Source of the DNA: Cenococcum geophilum 1.58
Lineage: Eukaryota > Ascomycota > Dothideomycetes > Gloniales > Gloniaceae
Assembly (NCBI GenBank): GCA_001692895.1
Contig: KV748230.1
Location: 248,001 to 312,000, forward strand
DNA: 64,000 nucleotides
Direction of reading: 5' to 3'
The stretch's first letter is position 1, and each line of letters begins with the position of its first letter. The position numbers and the translations under genes were made by a program. Positions 1-9,701 of this stretch are shown piece by piece. Below the pieces are notes generated by a model. It was not told the origin of the DNA, did not search any database, and saw nothing but the letters and a program-made list of their open reading frames with translations.

Positions 1-108
1 TACCCTACCCTAGGCGGGATTCTTACCCCTATTCTACGTTAACGCCGATTTAGTAAAGTCTCTATATCTATTTAAGAACTAATCTCTTCGTCTCCTCTTT
101 AAGTTTTT

Positions 109-310
109 AAGCTAGTAGTAGGGAGACACCCTATAGGCTATAGTTTCTCTTCTTAATCTTTAAGTTTCCTAGGCTGGTAGTAGGAAGACACCTTATAGGC
201 TATAGTTCCTCTTCTTAGTCTCTAAGTCTTCGTATCTAGCTATGCTACTACTTTACGTCCTAAGTTTCTAAGCCGGTTATAGGGAGGTTACCCTACGGGC
301 TATATTCCTT
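109..310. repeat. Degenerate tandem repeat, about 64-bp unit
   Basis: A unit containing GTAGTAGGGAGACACC, then TATAGGCTATAGT and a CTCTTCTTA tract, starts near 109 and again near 173. A weaker third copy (GGTTATAGGGAGGTTACC) starts near 274. Copies differ mainly by C/T and G/A changes. Confidence 0.6.
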
Positions 311-423
311 ATATCTTAATTATAATATAAAACTATAGGTTACGATCTTATCTCCACCTCTATCTCCGCCTTTAAATTTATATAGATAGTACTTTAAGTT
401 TACCGTAATAAGAATTTACGTTC

Positions 424-545
424 TAACCTTAATCTCTATACTCTAAGCCTTTTAAGTCTACGCAATAACCTTAATCTCTATAACCCCTAAGCCTTTTAAG
501 TCTACGCCTTAACCTTAATCTCCGCACCCTAAGCCTTTTAAGTAT
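424..545. repeat. Tandem repeat, three copies of 42-44 bp
   Basis: AACCTTAATCTC occurs at about 425, 467 and 511. Each copy is followed by CTAAGCCTTTTAAGT. The units are nearly identical, with small C/T differences. Confidence 0.75.
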
Positions 546-689
546 TAATATCCACCATACACCCCATAGATAAATTTTCTTCTATTTCCTTCGTTTTACC
601 CCTTTACCTTTAGCTTTATTTAGTGCTTAAGATAAGCACTAGCGGAAAGCAATATAGTAAGGATATAGGTAGGAGGGTCTAAGGACTAT

Positions 690-746
690 AAGGACAAGGA
701 CCTTTAAGAACTAGAAGGATAAGAACCTTTAAGGACTAGAAGGATA
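690..746. repeat. Short tandem repeat, about 26-bp unit
   Basis: Two and a half copies of a purine-rich unit (GGATAAGAACCTTTAAGGAC and variants) lie just upstream of a T-rich run. Confidence 0.55.
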
Positions 747-1019
747 AGGATATATATAGTCTATTTTTTTTTTACCTTCGCATTTTTACTGCCGTTACTT
801 AGCTTATAGGAGCTTGCCTTAGAAGGGGAATATACTATTACAGCACTAACCTAATACGTTATTATAACTTGGCGTTACTATAATACGAGCATAGACCTAA
901 CCCCTAAGCGACACGTATATATACCGCCTTATATCTATATATAGATCCTTATACGACATCGTTTGTCAATTATATATAGTCACTTTATACATTATACCTT
1001 GACAGTCCGTATATACTGT

Positions 1020-1145
1020 AATAGTCGCTAAAGCTAAACAACTATTATTAAAGCTAGACGGCTGTTACCGGAGCTATATAACTATCGCTAGAGCTAAATA
1101 ACCGTTACTAAAGCTATATAACTACTAGAGCTAGACAACCGTTTA
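1020..1145. repeat. Subterminal ~20-bp tandem repeats, left arm
   Basis: Degenerate units of the type AACCGTTRCTAGAGCTAGAY repeat about six times. They end just before a TAACTAGCTAGCGAATAC block that is conserved in both arms. Confidence 0.6.
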
Positions 1146-1198
1146 AATAACTAGCTAGCGAATACTATAAATAATTTAAATAATTAATTAAATTAAGG

Positions 1199-1463
1199 TA
1201 ATATAGATAGGTAGGTATAGATAAGTAGGTATAAATAGGTAGGTATAAATAGGTAGGTATAAATTAATAGATAGATAAACAGATAGATAGATAAATAAAT
1301 AGATAGATAGATAGGTAGGTAGGTAGACGGGCAGATAGGCAGATAGGTAGGTAAGTAGGTAAGTAGGTAGGTAAGTAGGTAGACAGATAGGTAGGTAGGT
1401 AGATAGATAGATAGGTAAATAGGTAGGCAGGTAGGTAGGTAAGTTAGTAGGTAGGTAGATAGA
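1199..1463. repeat. Tetranucleotide microsatellite (TAGG/TAGA), left arm
   Basis: About 265 bp of interspersed TAGG and TAGA (GATA-type) units. The mirror copy is at 4262-4510, so the microsatellite is part of the inverted repeat rather than an independent expansion. Confidence 0.85.
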
Positions 1464-1485
1464 AAAAAACTATCGCTATATTATA

Positions 1486-1487
1486 TA
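1486..1487. repeat. TA target site duplication, left
   Basis: TA directly before TCCGCCCC. The partner is at 3421-3422. The uninterrupted site survives in the other arm of the foldback element. Confidence 0.9.
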
Positions 1488-1565
1488 TCCGCCCCACGTG
1501 AATCCGGCTAAGCCCTCCGGGCTTAGCCCTACGCAGTTCAACGGAAAACCGAGTTCAACGGAAAT
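1488..1565 (+). repeat. Left terminal inverted repeat of pogo element
   Basis: 78 bp, matching the right TIR with a single C/T mismatch. It contains a 23-bp GC-rich palindrome at 1506-1528 (arms GGCTAAGCCC/GGGCTTAGCC) and two direct copies of GTTCAACGGAAA, which are plausible transposase-binding sites. Confidence 0.95.
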
Positions 1566-1671
1566 ATGCCCCACTACGTGATTTTGAAGCTGTAGATTTA
1601 TATATAGACGTTGTATATTTAACTTTTAAAGGAGGAGCAATTAAAGCAGTAATATTGAAGCTTCTATATAT

Positions 1672-3288
1672 CAATTATCACGTACCTAAGCCACTTGGTT
1701 GTGCTATTGTGTCTTCCTAAGCCCTCTTCTTTACCTCTCGCGCAGCCTTCCGTGCCGCAGCCTTTACTTCCTTTTTAAGCCTCTAGCTTACTTTAAGGCG
1801 CCCATCCTTTACAGATATTAAGCCTCCTTTACTAATAACGCGTTGATCCTTTTTTTGTCGCTTCTGACGGGCTTAAACAGCTGCCTGCATATTGTGGAGG
1901 TCGTCCTTAGCTAGCTTCCGGCAATAGGCATTCCGGTATACCCCACGCAACAGCTTCTCGTATAGCCACTTCTCCTTTCTATCTAGTGTACTAGCGATTA
2001 TATATAGCCGCGTAATTAAGCGCTTAACGCTCCGTGGGGTTATTGGTGTTAATGGCGGCTTAGGAAGGGGTGGTCGTTGCACTATAGGTAGAGGCGTTTA
2101 AGGACGTATAAATGCGCGTTCGCGTAATTTCGACAGTACAACCTCTGGATTGTATAGAATTAGCCCTACTTTCTTCCATGCTGATCTAATAGATGAGGCT
2201 TTAAATGTAGCGTCACGAATAGACTTTAGATGGTATAGAAATTCCACCTTATTGAAATCCGTGCACCTAGTTCGAGTGGCCATCTCAACAGCCTTACGAT
2301 GGTTGTGCTTAAAGGGCTGGAAGAGAATAACATCTAGAGGCTGCAGAAAGTGGCTTATATGAGGCGGAATTGCGAATAGAATAATACGGTTCTCGTTGCA
2401 ATATTCTGCGAACTCCTTTGTAAGGTGCGAGCCGTGCCCATTAAGGAAAAGTAGTTAATATACACCCACTTGCCGGGCCTTTGAATACTTATTAAAATGC
2501 TTAATCCACTTAAACGCGTAGTCATTATTTAAATAGCCTACCGTTTGCGCACCTAACACGTAATTATCTGGAAGATCTGTGTGCGTAATATAATGGTAGA
2601 GGATCTGTTCTCCCTTAAGTATAATCGCCGGTGGAAGCACACAGCCATTACCACTAATAGCCTCTAAGTACGACGCGAAATCGCGATTTGTTTCACTAGC
2701 TAACTAAAACCTAGACTTCTCCTCTAGACGCGTTATAATGAACTAATTGCCTCTAATCCTAATACGAAATCCACTCTTGTTAAAGTTATATAAATCCGCG
2801 TCCTAGATCTGATGTATATCCACTACATTATAATATAACTTATACCACTCGTTAATGGCAATAGGGTTAGTTATAACGGCGCGATCGATCTTAAGAGGCT
2901 TCTGTTTAACTTTATAGTAAGAAGGATTACTTATAATAAACCGTGTAGTCTAGTTGCGCCCAAGAGTAGGAGGCTCTTCACCATCACGCGTTGCTATGCG
3001 AAGAATCCGTTTAGCGGCACTGTGCACCTGGTGGATAAGAGTAGAGCAACTAAGACGGTCCATACGATCGATATATGCAAGGAGAGCAGCTTCCTGTGCT
3101 GGGCTAAGCTTACGATTGGGGCTGCGTTGCTCCATCTTGCTTTTAATGCCATTGATTCGATTATAGACGCGTTTATATAGCGCGGCCTTTGCTTTAGCTG
3201 CCTTAGTGATATTAGGCTTATCCATACTGCAATAGAAATCGACTACATCTTGTACACGTGCCTCTTCGATTTCGTATTCTATAGGCAT
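1672..3288 (-). pseudogene. Pogo/Fot1-family transposase, inactivated
   Basis: One reading frame can be followed for about 530 codons from ATG at 3288. It is broken at seven or more TAA/TAG codons, the first near 2950. The N-terminal ~110 residues are basic and resemble the helix-turn-helix/CENP-B DNA-binding region of Fot1-like transposases. The DDE region follows: LYNFNKSGF (first catalytic block, normally NFDE), FLNGHGSHLT (second block, normally DGHGSH) and HFLQPLDV (third block). Asp is Asn at 2779-2781 and at 2440-2442, both G-to-A on the coding strand, so two of three catalytic Asp are lost while the third remains. A lysine-rich tail ends near 1672. Known members cut and rejoin DNA at TA sites. 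This copy should be inactive. Family call confident; C-terminal end approximate. Confidence 0.88.
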
Positions 3289-3342
3289 GGTTGGGGTAAA
3301 GAAAATATATAAGGAATTTGGTGTATAGGATTTAGGGTGAAC

Positions 3343-3420
3343 ATTTCCGTTAAACTCGGTTTTCCGTTGAACTGCGTAGGGCTAAGCCCGGAGGGCTTAG
3401 CCGGATTCACGTGGGGCGGA
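3343..3420 (-). repeat. Right terminal inverted repeat of pogo element
   Basis: Reverse complement of 1488-1565, ending GGGGCGGA at 3420 and followed by the TA duplication. Confidence 0.95.
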
Positions 3421-3754
3421 TACTAAATTACCTAAAATAATATAATCTATTTTATACTAACTACGTAAACTAAGTAAATACTATTAAGTATATAGGAAGA
3501 GTAATGTTTACTTATTACTTAAAGTAAGTAAGATATATAGAATGTGTAAGGAGGGTATTATATATTAATTGCGTATTAAGTATAAGTAGCTATAAATACG
3601 CAATTAGCTATACCGCGTTATTAGTTTTTATTAAATGCGGCAGTATACTATACTTAAGTTAATACTATACGCTATACGTTACAATGCGTAAAATACGCAT
3701 TTAGTTATAATATGCTGCTAAATGCTATAAAAATGCTGGTAATTTTTTTCCTAA

Positions 3755-3907
3755 TATAGGTATATAGGTAAATATAAAGTTAATAGCGTAAATATAACTA
3801 GTAAAGTAGGTTACTTAATAAATTAACTCTAATTATATTTTAAGATTTACTATAAAGAAGAAAACTAGCTTAGTAGGGACTATAGTCCTTTAAATATATA
3901 ATACTAC
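3755..3907 (-). repeat. LTR fragment (family A/E type) at palindrome centre
   Basis: About 150 bp on the minus strand match the 3' half of the family A and E LTRs. Shared blocks are the GGACTATAGTCC tract, AATATAATTAGAGTTAATYTATTA and the TATATACCTA end. It lies exactly between the two arms of the foldback element. Confidence 0.75.
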
Positions 3908-4261
3908 GTTAGGAAAAAATTTACTAGTATTTTTATAGCATTTGGCAGTATATTATAGCTAAATATATATTTCGCGCATTATAATATATAGCGTATAGTA
4001 TCGACTTAGGTATAGTATATTATCGCATTTAATAGAAACTAATAACGTAGTATAGCTAATTGCGTATTTATAGCTATTTATACTTAATACGCAATTAATA
4101 TATAATGCCCTCCTCACGTATTTTATATATCTTACTTACTTTAAATAATAAGTAAGTATTGCTCTTCCTATACACTTAATAGTATTTACTTAGTTTACGC
4201 AGTTAGTATAAAATAGATTATATTATTTTAGGTAATTTAGTATATAATATAGCGATAGTTT

Positions 4262-4510
4262 TTTTTTATCTGCCTACCTACTAACTTATCTACCTACCTG
4301 CTTACCTATTTACCTATTTACTTATTTACCTACTTACCTACCTACCTATCTACCTGCCTACCTACCTACCTATCTACCTACCCGCCTGTCTATCTATCTA
4401 TCTATCTATCTATCTATTTATTTATTTATCTATCTATTTATCTGTCTATTAATTTATATCTACCTATTTATACCTACCTATCTATACCTACTTATCTATA
4501 CTTACCCGTC
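4262..4510. repeat. Tetranucleotide microsatellite (CCTA/TCTA), right arm
   Basis: Mirror image of 1199-1463 in the right arm. Unit order and interruptions differ in detail, as expected of a microsatellite evolving separately in each arm. Confidence 0.85.
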
Positions 4511-4564
4511 TATATTACCTTAATTTAATCATTTATTTAAATTATTTATAGTATTCGCTAGCTA

Positions 4565-4700
4565 GTTATTTAAACGGTTATCTGGCTCTAGTAGTTATAT
4601 AGCTCTAATAACGGTTATATAGCTCTGGCAACGGTTATCTAGCTTTAGTAATAGTTATCTAGCTCTAGCAACGGTTGTCTAGCTCTAGCAACGGTTATCT
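4565..4700. repeat. Subterminal ~20-bp tandem repeats, right arm
   Basis: About six copies of TCTAGCAACGGTTRTCTAGC and variants, reverse complementary to 1020-1145 and better preserved than in the left arm. Confidence 0.7.
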
Positions 4701-4722
4701 ACTAGCTATTATTCTAGTATTT

Positions 4723-5341
4723 CCCTAAGTAGAGAGGATATAAAGAAGAAAGGGTAAAAAATAAAGTGGCTACCTAGGTATATATAGGGGGTATACTTAA
4801 TAGAGGTACGTATAGAGGCTATTAAGAATATAGCGGGGACCTAGTACGGAGTATTATATAGAGTCTTTATACGCAGAGCTTCGCGAAGAGTCTCGTGCAG
4901 AGCCTTTATATATAGAGCTTTATATAGAGCTTTATATAGAGCCTTATGCAGAGCTTTATATAGAGCTTTATACAGAGCTTTAGGGGGTAATAGTTTTAAT
5001 ATTTATTAATAAAGTATTAAAATTATACTTTATATATGCTTACTGATATTAATAAAATTTAAATTTTATAAAAATTATACTTTTATACTTTTATGTATGC
5101 TTCCTAATATTAATAACGTATATATATATATAAAATATAAAATATAAAATTTATAAAATTTATACTTTTATATATGCTTAGTAATCTTATAGTTAGCACT
5201 TAGTAGCTAAACGCTAAGACTTAATTATAAATACCGCATTTAGCGGCTAAATGCTAGAAATGCTAGAAAATGCTAAAATGGCTAAAAAGTAAAATTAAAT
5301 GCTAGTAAATTTTTTCCTAATATATGCCTAAGGAATGTACT
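4723..5341. other. AT-rich spacer with tandem repeats
   Basis: No gene. It contains the AGAGCTTTATAT array (4860-4984). At about 5165-5320 there is another copy of the inner-arm sequence of the foldback element, with AAATGCTAGTAAATTTTTTCC next to the start of the following LTR. Confidence 0.55.
4860..4984. repeat. Tandem repeat, 12-15-bp unit AGAGCTTTATAT
   Basis: About nine variants of GCAGAGCTTTATATAGAGC in a row. Units differ by single bases and small length changes. Confidence 0.75.
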
Positions 5342-5711
5342 TGTCATAGGACACCCCTATAATACCTTGGACACGTCTACCTATTTTTACTAGCTCAGTA
5401 ATTAGAGACTAACCGCGAAATAGCAATCTAATGGCAATCTAATGGCAATCTAACGGCAATCTACGGCATTCTGCTATATTCTGCCAAGTTCTACCAAATT
5501 CTGCTAAGTTTTACTAGGACTATAACCTAAACCCTATTTTACCTATATATGTATTAACTAAGTAACTAAGTTAATAATATATGCCCTTTCTTCCTATTTT
5601 CCTACCTTTTTTCCTTATATACCGTCTTAACCTCCTTATACAGTTTATATATATAGCTTAATAATATCTACCTTGCTATATATTATTGTCGCTTATACTT
5701 ACTCCGTAATA
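5342..5711 (+). repeat. 5' LTR of truncated Gypsy family B copy
   Basis: 370 bp matching the 372-bp LTRs at 43751-44122 and 49347-49718, here in the plus orientation. It starts TGTCATAGGACACCCC (ancestral TGTTACGGGACACCC) and ends CTCCGTAATA (ancestral CTCCGTGACA). It contains the ATGGCAATCTA 12-bp tandem repeat. Differences from the other copies are mostly transitions. Confidence 0.85.
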
Positions 5712-5746
5712 CTATATTACGTTAACCACCTATACTACTATTAATT

Positions 5747-6902
5747 TGCAAAACGAACCTAAAGCCCCTATAACGGCCGCTAGTATTATATCCGCACTTT
5801 AAGAATAATTAATAGGGATATAGAAGTCTTTTATAGACGCCCTTAAATAAAACTAAGCCACTTTAAATTAATAATAAGCTAAATAAGAAGCATAATACTA
5901 GTAATTAATTAAGGACCTCTAAGAAGAAGTCTGCGCCCTTAAGAGGCCTACGCTAGGACCTTAAGACTAAACGCTATCTCTAGAGATAAACGCGCGGAAC
6001 GCGAGCCCTGAACCTATAGTAGCTACTTACCCTAAGCTAACTACTATACTAAAACGATCTAAACAACTACTAGATCCCCTAATATTTACTAGTAAATAAT
6101 AAGAGCTTTAATTATTTCTAAGCTAGCTTAAAAATAAGCTAACTAGTAATACTAACTATTACCTAACTAAAGCTAACTAACTTTGTTACGCCCTAAGTTA
6201 ACTAAGAGGAGATATAGCTAACCTTATTAAACCGCTTTAGCTAAACTTAGTATAAAGCCTAGTTATACTTCTTAAAGCTATATATAGTAACCTAAACCGC
6301 TAAGCTACTGCTTAAAAAAAGATAAACTACATAACTTAAGGAGCGAAAAGTTTCCTAGTATACTTCTCCAAATTTAACCATTACGCAAAGAAAATAGGAT
6401 GGAACGACTCCGCAATAATTAATAGCCTTATTAAATCCCTAAGCCCTAAACTAAAAACCTCCCTAATAGGCGTAGACCTACCAGGAGCCCTTAATGCCTA
6501 CGTAAACGTTATTAATAAATAATATAATAATATACTACGCCTAATACCGAAGCCCGCTTTATAATATAATATAGTAACCCCATAAACGTCTACTAAGTCA
6601 TTATCTTAGCCTAAGCACCCTAACGCTATAGATATTAACACTAGGACCCTAGGGTACGCCCCACTAGGGTCCTCTAAATAAGAACAATATATTAAGCTAG
6701 GCCTCTACTTTAAATATAGAAGTAGCTCTCACCTCTCTAACTACTACTTCGTCCCTATGCCTAAATATAATTATAAACGGCTAACACCAGCAGCCGTTTA
6801 CTGTATCGATCTTCTAGTTACCGTCCCCGATCTCTACCTAGTTCTAGCCCTATATTTAGTAAGCGCTATTTATAAGAATAAAGCTATAGCTGACGTCCTA
6901 TA
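5747..6902 (+). pseudogene. Gag of truncated Gypsy family B copy
   Basis: The frame collinear with the gag of the full family B element can be followed from about 5747, where the start codon is now TTG, through many TAA/TAG stops. Recognisable blocks include GWNDSAIINSLIKSLSPKLK (capsid-like region). Near 6710-6760 there is a CCHC zinc-knuckle remnant, YFKYRSSSHLSNYY, in which all three Cys have become Tyr and only His remains. In an active element Gag packages the RNA. The copy ends abruptly at about 6902, where Copia sequence begins; there is no pol. Confidence 0.75.
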
Positions 6903-6906
6903 AGAA

Positions 6907-9290
6907 CCCCCCTAATTAAATTATCTATAATATAAGAAAGAACTTCTTATCTATAGAGTTTTAATAATAGATAAAGGTAATGGCAATTAAGGTTAAGGAA
7001 GTCCCTATTAAGGCATATAATAGTATTAAAAAAGTAGAGCAATATTATATGCCATTACGCCGTATATATAAGATTATCTTTTTAAAACTAAAGGATGCTA
7101 GCAAAGAACTTACCTTATAAATAGCTATTAAAGCTATTAATAATTCCGCTGGCCTAGATAGACTTATACCTATATTACTAGCCTTTAACGCCTACCCTTA
7201 AATAACTAATAATTCTTTACTATCTCCCTCTATTATATAATAAGCTAAGGCTATTCGCAAGGTAATAAAGGAGGTATAACATCTCTATGCTATACGCTAG
7301 GTTAATAACGTACTAGGAATAAGAAATGGCCTAAATACCTTAACTACGCTTAATCTGCTACTCTAGTCTAAGGTATATATATAGCGTAAAAAGGGAGGGT
7401 AGTTAGGCACACATTAACTTATTATAATTAATAGTTAAACTTATACTATTTAGATGCCTTACAGACCTACTTAATTTCGTTTAATTATTATTAAGCCTTT
7501 ATAGGATACCCTAAAGGAGAACCACAATTAACGTGCTTTAGAAGGCGACTATAATTTTAATATAATTGTAGTAGAGGTGCCGGAACTACGACGTGGTAGA
7601 GGTCGCCTAAAAGGATTATAAAATTGCTAACATTCTATTAATTTTAAAGAGCAATTTATTGCCGCTAATAAGAATAGAGTTAAGTTATTAATGGCCTTTA
7701 TAATAGCTAAGGAGAAGGCTAACTTTAAGCTTGTAAAATAGCTTTAAAAGGAAGGTTATATTATAACTTCTAGAGCTCCTTTCTAAGCATTTAATAAGTA
7801 GGAGATTAATAGTGTTATTATAAAAGGAGTCTTTAAATTTAAAAAGTATAACCCTACTAAGTTTAACAAAGTTTATATCTTTAAGTTAAGAATAGTTAAT
7901 AAGATTAAAAGCAAAGCTACTAACGCCCTATTTAAGAAATTAAGGCTTATTATCTAAGGTTATAATAATAATAGTAAGGAGGTAATTCTTATATAATCTC
8001 CTCTAATTTAACGAGCTAGTTAGCAAGTTATTATTACGCTAGCTCCCTCCTTAATAAAGAATAGAATAGCGGTCTATTTATAAGATATTACTTAGGCCTA
8101 CACCCAATTAGAGACGCACCTTTAGCGCTTAATATTAGTATACCTTCTAGAGCAAATTCGCTACTAATATCCTAAAGATATAATTATAGTTATACTTAAA
8201 CCATTATATAGAATTGCGGAGGTAGGAATTTATTAGTAGGCTACCTATAGCAAGTACTATAAAGAGAAGCTTTTAATAACTACTTCTATATTTAATCCCT
8301 ACTTCCTTATTATAACTATAGGAACTCTATTTAGAATTATCGGCATATAAATAAAGAATATAATTATTTTAGGAGATAATTAATTCTTAGCTCTTAAAGA
8401 AGACGAGTTAATAAAGGTAAATTTTATAGCAAAGCTAAAGGAACAGCTTAATTTAATAATACTATTACTTTTTAATAAATGCATCCTCTCCCTAAATAAG
8501 GATTCTATTGCTTTACGCCAGAAGGGTTAAGGTAAGAAGATTAACATTATTAACGTTAATTCTCTAAAGTAAGGATATATAGAGTAACGCGCTTATAGAG
8601 CTTATATTACTTCTATCTATTAACCTAAGGCTTTATTTAATCTCTTTATTACCGCCTAATACTAGGAACTAACTAAGGATAATATTATTGCCCTAAATAA
8701 ACGTCTTTTTTAGTAAATAAACCATCTAGATTGGGGATTACTCTATATAACTATTAATCTTCCTACTGTTAAGCTCTTTATATTTATTAATAGATCGTTT
8801 ATAAATAATAAAGACTTTAACTCCTAGTTAGGATATAAGATTATTATTACAAACGAATCTATTAAAGAGAATAGCTTTATAATCTATAGTAATCTTATCT
8901 ATTGGAGCTTAACTAAGAGTAAGTATATTACTTAAAGCGTTTTAGCGTTAGAGATATATAAAATGGTTAGCGGAGTTAATATAGTAATTATAATTAGAAC
9001 TATCCTAAAGATAATTATAAATCAACTTAAAGTTCCTATTATCCCCACGATCGTATATACCGACTTATACTCCCTCTATAAGTGTTTAGTTAAGCTTAGT
9101 ACTATAAAGGAGAAGCGCCTTATAATTAATATTATGGCACTTTAGCAATCCTATAAACGGCGAGAACTCTTTAAGATTTAATAAATTAATGGCTAAGATA
9201 ACCTAGTAGATATAATAATAAAGGTAAACCTAAGTAAGGCTTTAGAAACGTTTATTAATATAAACACTCTACATATATAGGTTAAAGGTT
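6907..9290 (+). pseudogene. Copia pol fragment: integrase, reverse transcriptase, RNase H
   Basis: Order: C-terminal integrase (6907-7500), reverse transcriptase (about 7850-8500) and RNase H (about 8750-9250). The RT site that is TDD in this fungal Copia type reads IKN at 8351-8359, just before the IIILGD block. The longest open piece, 8963-9145, encodes the RNase H segment with YTDLYSLYKCLVKLSTIKEK, a known block of these elements. Stops are mostly TAA/TAG in place of Gln and Trp codons, plus several frame changes. No function expected. Confidence 0.8.
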
Positions 9291-9341
9291 AGGTTTAAAG
9301 GGAGTAGGAGTATAATAATCTATAGACCCTAATTCTAACTA

Positions 9342-9387
9342 GCTAATTAAGATTTTTTTATTTCTAGGATAGAAAATTGCTATTAGC
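9342..9387. repeat. Conserved ~45-bp hairpin in Copia 3' UTR
   Basis: Degraded copy of the palindrome GCYAATTAGGATTTTCCATC and its complement. Better copies are at 11357-11401, 53069-53113 and 10351-10394. Confidence 0.6.
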
Positions 9388-9590
9388 TTGCTTATAACTA
9401 GCGCCTTAGCGGCTCTAATATAATATACACCTATAACTCTAAGTAAGGAAGCACCACGTGCTAAGAGGCAAATTTTAGGATAGCGAGACTTATATTATAA
9501 TAGCAATAGTAAGTAAGAAGGATTAATATTTATTACGCTAGTTAAGTAGTATTTATATATAGATGGCAACTATAAAAAAAGAGTTATTAG

Positions 9591-9701
9591 TGTTAGGAAT
9601 AAGGCAAGCGGTTATTATATAACGCCGCGGCACTAGCGTAGCGAGGAGTCTTAAGCTCCTCGCCCTCCCTCATTCTAATTAATAAGCTTTATTAACTAAC
9701 A
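9591..9701 (+). repeat. 3' LTR of truncated Copia copy
   Basis: It starts TGTTAGGAAT and ends ACTAACA, giving a 6-bp terminal inverted repeat TGTTAG/CTAACA. The first 75 bp match the C1 and C2 LTRs, including CGCCGCGGCACTAGCGT and the GAGGAGYCTTAAGCTCCTCG palindrome. The 3' part is different and shorter. The right end is inferred from the terminal repeat. Confidence 0.65.

Larger units (their letters stand above)
1..1017. other. AT-rich stretch with degenerate tandem repeats, no gene
   Basis: I find no reading frame here. It holds three short tandem arrays, listed separately, in a TA-rich background like the RIPed repeats further on. The first bases (TACCCTACCCTAGG) contain two TACCCTA-like units but do not form a telomeric array. 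Confidence 0.5.
1488..3420 (-). mobile_element. Pogo/Fot1-type DNA transposon, 1933 bp
   Basis: It is bounded by 78-bp inverted repeats beginning TCCGCCCCACGTG and flanked by TA. The right arm of the surrounding palindrome reads CTATATTATATACTAAATTACC with no insertion, which is the left arm after removal of the element and one TA. Boundaries and target duplication are therefore verified internally. It contains one degraded transposase frame on the minus strand. It is richer in GC and CpG than its surroundings, consistent with a later arrival. Confidence 0.93.
1018..4722. mobile_element. Foldback-like element with very long inverted repeats
   Basis: The left arm (1018-1487 continuing at 3423-3754) is the reverse complement of the right arm (3908-4722) over roughly 0.8 kb, once the pogo insertion is removed. 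From outside in, each arm has degenerate ~20-bp tandem repeats, then a TAGG/TAGA microsatellite, then AT-rich sequence ending in TTTTTTCCTAA. The 153-bp centre is an LTR fragment. No transposase belonging to the element itself is visible. Long inverted repeats carrying internal tandem repeats are the hallmark of foldback elements, so I infer a non-autonomous foldback or MITE-like transposon. An inverted duplication made in another way is the alternative. I could not fix a target duplication at the outer ends. Confidence 0.65.
6903..9701 (+). mobile_element. 3' half of a Copia element (same family as C1 and C2)
   Basis: The sequence is collinear with Copia C1 from about 50513 onward, starting within integrase. 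The 5' half is missing. Upstream of the junction lies unrelated Gypsy gag, joined through a shared AGAACCCC. The element ends in a short LTR at 9591-9701. Confidence 0.8.

Noticed and set aside
1-20. Telomere-like TACCCTACCCTA at the window start
   Set aside because: Only two imperfect units; fungal telomeres are long TTAGGG/CCCTAA arrays and the sequence departs at once.
2150-2362. Open frame on the plus strand, 70 aa
   Set aside because: Antisense to the pogo transposase, whose minus-strand frame carries the recognisable motifs.
2954-3166. Open frame on the plus strand, 70 aa
   Set aside because: Antisense shadow of the transposase N-terminus.
4260-4510. CRISPR-like regular repeats
   Set aside because: A simple tetranucleotide microsatellite without spacers, in a eukaryotic context.
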